From: SZUA-370 sp034003955
GTDB taxonomy: Bacteria; Spirochaetota; Spirochaetia; Treponematales; UBA12059
NCBI GenBank assembly: GCA_034003955.1
Contig: JAVEXO010000064.1
Coordinates: 1-12,091 of the forward strand
Length of the DNA stretch: 12,091 bases
Direction: 5' to 3'
In this document: positions 6,515 through 12,091 of the stretch, piece after piece
Layout: each line of letters opens with the position of its first letter
Numbering within the stretch: position 1 is the first letter of the stretch
Made by a program: the position numbers and the translations under genes
The notes under the pieces: model-generated
Told to the model about the DNA's origin: nothing
Database searches by the model: none
The model's input: the letters and a program-made list of their open reading frames with translations, nothing else

Positions 6515-7162
6515 CTACTTTCCAGGATTATCTAGCGGGACGAATGTATCAACGAACGACTTGGCCTTCTCTACCTTGCCTGCCACCACGGCCTGACAGT
6601 ACCCGTAGTTTGGGTTCTTGCGGTAGAAATCCTGATGATAGTCTTCTGCCACCCAATACGCACCCAGGGGTTCCACCTGGGTCACTATGGGACTGGTAAA
6701 CTTCGGCTGAGCCTTGGCTATCGCGGCCATGCTCGCAGACTTCTGCTCGTCGTCCGCATAGAGGACTATGGAACGATACTGGGTGCCTCTGTCGCCACCT
6801 TGCCTGTCTTTGGTCGTAGGATCGTGTATCTTGAAGAAAAGATCGAATATGGACTCAAGCGTAATCTTGGTCGGATCGTAATAAACCTTGACGACCTCTG
6901 CATGCCCTGTAAGGCCTGTAGACACCTGCTCATAGCTAGGGCTCTGTCTGTCCCCTCCTGCATAGCCAGACTCCACATCATAAATGCCTGGAACCAGCTC
7001 ATAGGCCGCCTCCAGACACCAGAAACAACCACCGCCAAGAACTATAGATCGTGCTCCTGCTGGGTGCATCAGTACCACCTTTCCCGGTTCGTCGGCTTGT
7101 GCGTTAGGTTGTTGCCCGCATCCGACTACCATTAATGCTAGTAATATAGTTAAGTATCTCAT
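6515..7162 (-). CDS. msrA: Peptide-methionine (S)-S-oxide reductase MsrA, predicted lipoprotein
   Basis: MsrA reduces methionine-S-sulfoxide in oxidised proteins. Catalytic features (215-aa numbering): GGGCFWC with the nucleophile Cys46, SGYAGG (65-70), GHAEVV (86-91), GDRGTQYRS (123-131), EDYHQDF (173-179) and a C-terminal YGYC with Cys189 as the likely resolving Cys. I chose ATG at 7162 because the protein then starts MRYLTILLALMVVGC, a lipoprotein signal with lipobox VVGC and the lipidated Cys15; the longer start at 7204 would bury it. The Shine-Dalgarno is weak. The mature enzyme is therefore probably anchored in the envelope and repairs periplasmic or outer-membrane proteins; thiol supply there is unknown. 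The gene is divergent from the envelope operon that starts at 7266 and convergent with the acyl-CoA synthetase gene. Confidence 0.94.
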   Translation of the reverse strand: MRYLTILLALMVVGCGQQPNAQADEPGKVVLMHPAGARSIVLGGGCFWCLEAAYELVPGIYDVESGYAGGDRQSPSYEQVSTGLTGHAEVVKVYYDPTKITLESIFDLFFKIHDPTTKDRQGGDRGTQYRSIVLYADDEQKSASMAAIAKAQPKFTSPIVTQVEPLGAYWVAEDYHQDFYRKNPNYGYCQAVVAGKVEKAKSFVDTFVPLDNPGK

Positions 7163-7219
7163 ACTCGTAATATACTGATTAGAACCTGGTTGCGCACAGT
7201 TCAAATATCCATAGACAGC

Positions 7220-7248
7220 TTGACGACATTTGGTTTATACCATAAACT
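7220..7248 (+). promoter_or_regulatory. Candidate promoter of the envelope-transport operon
   Basis: TTGACG (7220-7225), a 17-bp spacer and TAAACT (7243-7248) fit a sigma70 promoter with a good -35 and a moderate -10. Transcription would begin near 7255, right at the CAGGAG ribosome-binding site of the first gene, so the leader would be almost absent. An additional start further upstream is possible. Confidence 0.45.
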
Positions 7249-7254
7249 TGTTTA
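7233..7254. promoter_or_regulatory. Dyad GTTTAT-ACC-ATAAAC plus a third half-site, candidate operator
   Basis: GTTTAT (7233-7238) and ATAAAC (7242-7247) form a perfect 6-3-6 inverted repeat. A third GTTTA half-site follows at 7250-7254. The element covers the candidate plus-strand -10 and also a minus-strand TGGTATAAA extended -10 (hexamer 7239-7234) that could serve msrA. A dimeric winged-helix protein such as the one encoded at 8003 would bind a site of this kind. The symmetry is seen; the binding is inferred. Confidence 0.4.
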
Positions 7255-7265
7255 CAGGAGCTACC

Positions 7266-8006
7266 ATGAATGACAAAGAATTACAACGATTGAGCAACGA
7301 TATAGAGGATCTAAAACGAGCGATCAAGCACAACGATCCTCTTTTGCGCGAGATGGTGGCACCTCCGGGATGGTTTGCCATAGCACTCTTAACGGCCTTG
7401 ACCGTGAGCATATTCGCCCTGGCATCTCATGTACTCGTTGCCAGGTATGGATCCTTCGGTGCCATACCTCCCTTTGCCCGAATCCTCCTTTTTGTAATAC
7501 TAGGGATGCTCTTGGTCATAGGCGCTGTAATGAAGACGTTGATACTCACCAGGCGGGCAACCAAACTCCAAGGAAAAGCGGGCATATCTACGTTTTTAGG
7601 TAATTTCTATGGTGGGGATTCCATACATCAGACCATTCCTCTCTTGCTCGGTCTCATAGCCGCCACGGCATACGCGGTCTATGTTGGCCACCCCTGGATG
7701 ACCCTCCCCATAAGCGCCTTCTTATTTGGCCTACTCTGTAACAGTCTGGCTACCCGTAGTCGAGTACGTTCATACTACATCGTAGGATACTGGGGCATCT
7801 TCATGGGTTTAGGCTCGTTACCGTTTGTCGAGCTCGTACCATTCCTATGCTTATTCGTCATCTATGGCGGGATGATGTTTGCCTTTGCCGTGGCGCAGGC
7901 GGGCGATACGCACCTCTTTACCCGGCTGTCGACAAAGAATGACCAGGCGACAAGCAAGCCCTCAGACGGCAAGCAAACAGACGACGGACCGGCAGCTCTA
8001 CCGTGA
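7266..8006 (+). CDS. Six-helix membrane protein of unknown function, first gene of the envelope operon
   Basis: I do not recognise a named family. ATG at 7266 has CAGGAG 5 nt upstream and gives 246 aa; the longer start at 7230 lacks this. Residues 1-33 are charged and helical (KELQRLSNDIEDLKRAIKHN), possibly a short coiled coil in the cytoplasm. About six hydrophobic segments follow, near residues 36-58, 72-98, 121-141, 144-162, 171-188 and 190-213. The tail (about 217-246) is polar and low in complexity. No catalytic or transport motif is visible. The last 4 nt overlap the next gene's start (GTGA), so the protein and the winged-helix regulator should be made together. A sensor, or a membrane anchor that holds the regulator, is a reasonable inference. 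Confidence 0.85.
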   Translation: MNDKELQRLSNDIEDLKRAIKHNDPLLREMVAPPGWFAIALLTALTVSIFALASHVLVARYGSFGAIPPFARILLFVILGMLLVIGAVMKTLILTRRATKLQGKAGISTFLGNFYGGDSIHQTIPLLLGLIAATAYAVYVGHPWMTLPISAFLFGLLCNSLATRSRVRSYYIVGYWGIFMGLGSLPFVELVPFLCLFVIYGGMMFAFAVAQAGDTHLFTRLSTKNDQATSKPSDGKQTDDGPAALP

Positions 8007-8341
8007 GCGTACGCAAGCGCCTGGGCTCACTTGATCTTGATAGACTCGTACACGAGAAGTCTCGGCTCATGGTACTTACCTATCTCAGCTCAAGCTCATC
8101 GCCTTCGGCCAGTTTTACAGAACTGCGTGACGCCTTGGCCATGAGTGCCGGCAATCTATCCATTCAACTAAAGACGCTTGAGGAGGCCGGTTACGTGAGC
8201 ATAGAGAAAAGCTTCAAGGCCAACAAACCTAATACCTCGGTGTGCCTGAGCCTAGAAGGCAGAAAGGCACTGGACCACTACCTGGCAGAAATAGAAACTA
8301 TTTTGGCAACGGCGCGCGGATCGCGCAAGGAGGCACCATGA
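8003..8341 (+). CDS. Winged-helix transcriptional regulator (HTH_34-like)
   Basis: This 112-aa protein is almost entirely one winged-helix DNA-binding domain. The first helix region is LDRLVHEKSRLMVLTYLSS, SFTELRDALAMSAGNLSIQL (38-57) forms the helix-turn-helix, KTLEEAGYVSIEKSF (58-71) leads into the wing, and CLSLEGRKALDHYLAEIE (81-98) is the C-terminal helix. This matches the pattern of the small regulators classed as HTH_34 and related to MarR. It starts with GTG overlapping the membrane-protein stop and has no clear Shine-Dalgarno, so coupling is likely. It ends by overlapping the ATPase start as ATGA. There is no ligand domain, so the signal may come through the membrane protein. Autoregulation of this operon through the dyad at 7233 is inferred. 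Confidence 0.88.
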   Translation: MSVRKRLGSLDLDRLVHEKSRLMVLTYLSSSSSPSASFTELRDALAMSAGNLSIQLKTLEEAGYVSIEKSFKANKPNTSVCLSLEGRKALDHYLAEIETILATARGSRKEAP

Positions 8342-9024
8342 GTGTTATGGAACTGAAGGATTTGACCAAGGTCTATCACAAGGGCGACAGCAGCGTTGTA
8401 GCGCTCAATGGGGTCACGATGAACGTCGAACAGGGAGAATTGCTGGCCATAGTCGGACCTTCTGGCTCTGGAAAGACGACATTGCTCAATATTATAGGCT
8501 GCCTGGACAAACCAGACTCAGGGAAGGTTATATACGAGGGCAAGGATCTGGGATCGGCTACAGAGAAGGAGCTCTCAGCCTATCGCAAAGACAGGATCAG
8601 CTTCATATTCCAGTCTTACAACCTCATTCCCGTACTTACGGTGGCGGAGAATGTAGAGCTACCACTCGTCATAGAGAAGAAACACGACAAGACCGCGATG
8701 CGGGCCAAGGCTCTTGAGATGCTGGCGGCCGTAGGCCTGGAAGGCAAGGAGAACAGGTTCCCCCGGGAGCTGTCGGGGGGCCAGGAGCAGCGGGTAGCCA
8801 TAGCCCGTGCCTTGATAAAGGAACCCACGGTCGTGCTGGCAGACGAGCCTACCGCAAACCTGGATAGCCATACGGCCGAAGAGACTATAAACCTCATGCA
8901 CAGGATAAATGCCGAACGGGGAACAACATTCATCTTCTCCACCCATGACCGCATGGTCATGGATAAGGCTCGGCGCGTCATAACCATCAGAGACGGCGCC
9001 ATACTCAGTGACGAGGTCAAGTGA
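8338..9024 (+). CDS. ABC transporter ATP-binding protein, LolD/MacB type
   Basis: This 228-aa ATPase powers the FtsX-type permeases encoded next to it. It has Walker A GPSGSGKTT (40-48), Q-loop FQSYNLIP (91-98), signature LSGGQEQR (145-152), Walker B VVLADE with Glu170, D-loop ANLDS (173-177) and switch His203 in STHD. The AENVELPL segment after the Q-loop is typical of the LolD/MacB/FtsE group, which works by mechanotransmission and not by classical import. The signature has Glu where many relatives have LSGGQQQR. I chose ATG at 8338, behind AAGGAGG; the longer upstream frame is a shadow of the regulator gene. Its stop overlaps the permease ATG by one base (TGATG). Confidence 0.95.
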   Translation: MSVMELKDLTKVYHKGDSSVVALNGVTMNVEQGELLAIVGPSGSGKTTLLNIIGCLDKPDSGKVIYEGKDLGSATEKELSAYRKDRISFIFQSYNLIPVLTVAENVELPLVIEKKHDKTAMRAKALEMLAAVGLEGKENRFPRELSGGQEQRVAIARALIKEPTVVLADEPTANLDSHTAEETINLMHRINAERGTTFIFSTHDRMVMDKARRVITIRDGAILSDEVK

Positions 9025-10283
9025 TGGGTACTCTTTGGAAGATAGCGTGGCGTAATGTGCTGCGGAACAAGCGCCGGACCGCGATTACCGCCATAGTCAT
9101 GACGGTTGGCATAGGGCTCTTCATCATGATGGACTCGATGCTCGTAGGCATGGATCGTCTGACCCTTGACAACATGGTCGATTACACAGAATCACTCATA
9201 AAGATACGCACTCCGCAGTACATTGAAAACTTGCAGGGAACACCGCTTGAGTTTGGTATCCCCAACCCAGAAGCCGCTATGCAAGCCGTGTTGGCATCCG
9301 ACAGTAGGGTAAGCGCCGTGGCTCCCAGGGCTCATTTTGTGGCAAATGTGTCCAATTATGAAGACTCCCTGCCTGTCCTTGCAACTATCGTCGACCCAAA
9401 GCGTGACGGAAAGGTGCTCCATCTACCAGAGGCAATAGTAGAGGGCTCATGGCTTCAGCCAAAGGAGGCTGGGACAATAGTCATGGGAGTAGGACTAGCC
9501 GCACAGATGGGCCTGGGTGTGGGAGATTATATTATCGTTTCCGCATCTACCGTCTATGACAACATCAACGCCGAGGAGTACCGAATTGGAGGCCTTATCT
9601 CCTGCGCCATGCCTGATATAAACAACGGTGGACTCTACATGTCGTTTGCCGACGCAGACAGGCTGCTGGGAACGGAGGGCTTCGTAAGCGAGATACTGGT
9701 CGCCAGCGAACGCATGCCTAACATAAAGACTATGCTTGGGTCATCGGAACAGATGGCGCTCACGATGCGTGCAGCCCTACCCGGCCTCAAGGTGGATCCC
9801 TTAGGCGAGCTTGCCCGGGATTATCTTGCCATGAGGGCCATGAAAGGCAAGGCAGGATACTTCATGATACTGGTCGTACTCCTCATTGCAGGCGTAGGTA
9901 TAGTCAACACAATACTGATGAGCGTCTATGCCAGGATTCGTGAGATAGGCGTGCTTAAGGCCTATGGGATGTCGCCAAAGGAGATTAAAGGCCTGTTTAC
10001 CCTTGAAGGCACCATCGTTGGCCTATTGGGCAGCGCCGCAGGCACCCTCTTTGGCGTGGTGCTCGTATGGCTCATGGCCACCAAGGGAATTTCTGTAGCC
10101 TCAATGATAGGAGACCTCGACATGGGGGGCCTTCCACTGAACGATACACTCTATGGAGAATGGAACCCGGTTACCATGGTGATAGGGTTTATCTTTGGTG
10201 TTCTCGTCTCCTTCATAGCGGCCAGGATACCGGCCAAGCGTGCGGCTACTATGGAAGTCACCGACGCCCTTCGATTCGCATAA
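9024..10283 (+). CDS. FtsX/MacB-family ABC permease, LolC/LolE-like (first copy)
   Basis: The 419-aa product has the family layout. A cytoplasmic start WKIAWRNVLRNKRRTAIT precedes TM1 (about 19-41), then a large periplasmic domain (about 42-278), then TM2 (279-301), TM3 (328-352) and TM4 (383-402). The coupling segment RIREIGVLKAYGMSPKEIKG (304-323) follows TM2, and the tail RIPAKRAATMEVTDALRFA is characteristic. I chose ATG at 9024, with a GAGGT tract 6 nt upstream; GTG at 9021 is too close to it. With the ATPase before it and a second permease 10 nt after it, the pair should form a LolCDE-like or MacB-like complex that moves a lipoprotein or other hydrophobic cargo from the inner membrane. 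The cargo cannot be read from the sequence. Confidence 0.93.
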   Translation: MGTLWKIAWRNVLRNKRRTAITAIVMTVGIGLFIMMDSMLVGMDRLTLDNMVDYTESLIKIRTPQYIENLQGTPLEFGIPNPEAAMQAVLASDSRVSAVAPRAHFVANVSNYEDSLPVLATIVDPKRDGKVLHLPEAIVEGSWLQPKEAGTIVMGVGLAAQMGLGVGDYIIVSASTVYDNINAEEYRIGGLISCAMPDINNGGLYMSFADADRLLGTEGFVSEILVASERMPNIKTMLGSSEQMALTMRAALPGLKVDPLGELARDYLAMRAMKGKAGYFMILVVLLIAGVGIVNTILMSVYARIREIGVLKAYGMSPKEIKGLFTLEGTIVGLLGSAAGTLFGVVLVWLMATKGISVASMIGDLDMGGLPLNDTLYGEWNPVTMVIGFIFGVLVSFIAARIPAKRAATMEVTDALRFA

Positions 10284-10293
10284 GGAGAACTGT

Positions 10294-11532
10294 ATGAGAC
10301 TCTTATCAATGGCGTTTCTAAACCTTGCCCGCAACAAGCGTCGAACGATGCTCGCCGGTATTTCGGTAGCCATTTCAATCATGCTCATCGTCATAATGCA
10401 CGGCATGATAGGCGGATTCCTGGGCTCCATAGTCAAGAACTACACAAAGAACGATACCGGGCATGTAAATATTGTAACGACCGAGTACAGATCAAGGGAG
10501 AGATTCTCTCCTGTCAATGCTGCGATTCCCGATTCTGGAGCCGTCATAGCCGCTCTTAAGGGCAGCCCCGGGCTAGAAGGCGCACGCTTCGCCGAGCGCT
10601 CCCGATTCGGGGTACTCCTCTCGTCCGGCCCCAACACAAAGGCTGCCCTCGGCATAGCCGGAGACCCTGAAACAGAGAAGGATCTCCTCATGCTTGACCG
10701 CAGCGTCATGCCAGGAGGCCGCTACATAGAAGGTCCAGGCGAGACTATCCTGGGTGAAGGCCTTGCCACCGACCTGGGACTGGGATTAGGCGACGACATA
10801 AAGGTAATAACACAGCGGGCCGACTATGGCCTGGGCTTCAAGAAATTCAAGATAGTCGGCATCTTCAGGACTCGGGTTAACACGCTTGACGCCGCCGTAT
10901 TCCAGATAGGCATGGCAGACGCCCGGGAACTCCTGGCCCTTGGACCAGGGGCACAGCAGATACTGGTGATGCTCAAGGATTACCGCGATTCAGACAGGGC
11001 CGCACTCATCATAGAACAAGCTCTGTCCGCTCAAGGCTTAGATGAGCTGTCGGTAAAATCATGGACAGCCATGGGTGACTTCCCACGCTTCATACGGCTG
11101 GCAGAATCCATGTACTTTTTTATATACCTCATAGTCGCCTTCCTGGGCGCATTCATTATAACAAACATCATGATGATGGTTGTCCTTGAGCGGCGCAAGG
11201 AGATAGGGCTCTTGAAGAGCATGGGCATGCCCAATAAGGAAGTACTCTCGCTTTTCCTGGCAGAAGGCACCATCATGGGCCTTTTGGGATCCGCCGTAGG
11301 AGCGCTCCTGGGCCTTATCGCCAATATAGTTATGCATTACGTAGGATGGGACGTGAGTGCCGCCATGGCTGGCTTTAACTGGCCCATGGATAATGTCGTG
11401 TACTTTACCGTGAGCATTCCTGCCACCATAGGCATGTTCGCCATAGGCTGCGCCGTGTCGGCTACCGTCGCACTCCTTCCTTCACGGAGTGCCGCAAGGA
11501 TGAACCCCATAGACGCCATCAGGTCAGTGTAA
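10294..11532 (+). CDS. FtsX/MacB-family ABC permease, LolC/LolE-like (second copy)
   Basis: This is a diverged relative of the preceding permease, 412 aa, with the same plan. MAFLNLARNKRRTMLAGIS leads into TM1 (about 20-42), followed by a periplasmic domain (43-272), TM2 (273-298), the coupling segment LERRKEIGLLKSMGMPNKEV (298-317), TM3 (326-348), TM4 (371-396) and the tail PSRSAARMNPIDAIRSV. I chose ATG at 10294 because AAGGAGA lies 5 nt upstream; the earlier in-frame ATG at 10240 lies inside the first permease gene. Two different permeases beside one ATPase suggest a heterodimer, as in LolC plus LolE. The GEGLATDLGLGLGDDIKV stretch (155-171) parallels GVGLAAQMGLGVGDYIIV in the first copy, which supports duplication from one ancestor. 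Confidence 0.93.
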   Translation: MRLLSMAFLNLARNKRRTMLAGISVAISIMLIVIMHGMIGGFLGSIVKNYTKNDTGHVNIVTTEYRSRERFSPVNAAIPDSGAVIAALKGSPGLEGARFAERSRFGVLLSSGPNTKAALGIAGDPETEKDLLMLDRSVMPGGRYIEGPGETILGEGLATDLGLGLGDDIKVITQRADYGLGFKKFKIVGIFRTRVNTLDAAVFQIGMADARELLALGPGAQQILVMLKDYRDSDRAALIIEQALSAQGLDELSVKSWTAMGDFPRFIRLAESMYFFIYLIVAFLGAFIITNIMMMVVLERRKEIGLLKSMGMPNKEVLSLFLAEGTIMGLLGSAVGALLGLIANIVMHYVGWDVSAAMAGFNWPMDNVVYFTVSIPATIGMFAIGCAVSATVALLPSRSAARMNPIDAIRSV

Positions 11533-11544
11533 GGAGAAATAAAC

Positions 11545-12091
11545 ATGAGACGATTCCAATTAAGCATATGCGCCTTTGGGATGGCCTTGGGCATGACGAT
11601 GAACGCAGGAGCCCAGGCGCCAGCAGATGCACCGAGCGCATCCGAGCTCCTGGCAAAAATAGACGGCAACCAAGCCTTTAGCAGCATAGAGTATTCAGCT
11701 CGCATGGAGATACGCATAGGCAAGCAGCTACGCGTCAAGTCTATGAAGGCATGGGCCCTGAACGACAAAAAAGCATTCTTAGAGTTTACCAACCCAGAGG
11801 ATTATGGCACGAGGATGCTAAAGTTAGAAAAAGAGCTGTGGATGTACTTTCCAAAGGAGCAGGACACCGTACGCATCTCCGGCCACCTCCTTAAAGAGGG
11901 CCTCATGGGCTCAGACCTCTCCTACGAGGACGCCCTGGAGTCAGACGAACTATCCACGATGTATCAGGCTTCGGTGAGCGGAGAGGCGCAGGTCGATGGG
12001 CGCCGTGCCTTTGTAGTAGAGTTGAAAGCCAAGACGCCTCAGGCCAAATACGATAGGCGCATCCTTTGGGTAGACGCCGAGCGTTTCGTCG
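11545..12091 (+). CDS. LolA-like outer-membrane lipoprotein-sorting protein, partial
   Basis: The frame runs off the right edge after 182 codons. ATG at 11545 follows AAGGAGA (11531-11537), 12 nt after the second permease stop. Residues 1-25 form a signal peptide (MRRFQLSICAFGMALG to an AQA cleavage site), which points to a soluble periplasmic protein; Cys9 has no proper lipobox. The mature part has ASELLAKIDGNQAFSSIEYS, AFLEFTNPEDYGTRMLKL, ELWMYFPKEQDTVRISGH, LMGSDLSYEDALES and RRILWVDAERF. This pattern belongs to the LolA-like family (PF17131 type), usually about 240-270 aa, so roughly 60-90 residues are missing. Together with the ATPase and two permeases it suggests a Lol-like relay from inner to outer membrane. 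Relatives also sit beside RND/MMPL-type exporters, so the cargo need not be a lipoprotein. Confidence 0.92.
   Translation, partial: MRRFQLSICAFGMALGMTMNAGAQAPADAPSASELLAKIDGNQAFSSIEYSARMEIRIGKQLRVKSMKAWALNDKKAFLEFTNPEDYGTRMLKLEKELWMYFPKEQDTVRISGHLLKEGLMGSDLSYEDALESDELSTMYQASVSGEAQVDGRRAFVVELKAKTPQAKYDRRILWVDAERFV

Noticed and set aside
11337..11792. Long minus-strand frame across the second permease and the LolA-like gene
   Set aside because: It spans two well-supported genes on the other strand and has no homology-like pattern.
1..12091. Mobile element, CRISPR array, tRNA or rRNA gene
   Set aside because: No transposase, phage or restriction genes, no regularly spaced repeats, and no cloverleaf or rRNA-like stretch was seen.

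Overview
The window looks like chromosomal DNA from a moderately GC-rich spirochaete (Treponema/Spirochaeta relative). This is inferred from protein character, not from a search. Pointers are the rpsP-khpA-rimM-trmD-rplS order followed by a FliK-like gene, heavy use of the Ile codon ATA despite the GC content, a long-chain acyl-CoA synthetase of the spirochaete type, and a LolA-like protein next to two FtsX-type permeases. I see no mobile element, CRISPR array, rRNA or tRNA gene. No stretch longer than 300 bases lacks a gene; the longest gap is about 190 bases, before the acyl-CoA synthetase.

Region 1 (1-3257, minus strand) is a translation and tRNA-modification operon. A good sigma70-type promoter (TTGACT-17-TATAAA) precedes rpsP (bS16). 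Then come khpA (KH-domain RNA-binding protein), rimM (30S maturation), trmD (tRNA m1G37 methyltransferase), rplS (bL19) and a low-complexity protein that resembles the small FliK-like proteins found near rplS in spirochaetes and Firmicutes. Most junctions are coupled or overlapping. The exception is a 144-bp structured gap between rpsP and khpA.

Region 2 (3298-7162) holds three single genes. A tRNA-dihydrouridine synthase is divergent from rpsP. A long-chain acyl-CoA synthetase has its own AT-rich, repeat-containing promoter region. Convergent to it is msrA, which encodes methionine sulfoxide reductase A with a lipoprotein signal peptide, so it is probably an envelope enzyme.

Region 3 (7220 to the right edge, plus strand) is a tightly coupled envelope-transport operon divergent from msrA. 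It encodes a six-helix membrane protein of unknown function, a small winged-helix regulator, an ABC ATPase of the LolD/MacB type, two FtsX/LolC-E-type permeases and a periplasmic LolA-like protein cut by the window end. The simplest reading is a regulated lipoprotein-sorting or envelope-export machine. The membrane protein and regulator pair may act as its sensor and switch, and a symmetric GTTTA/TAAAC element over the promoter may be its operator. This region is the best candidate for an under-described system.
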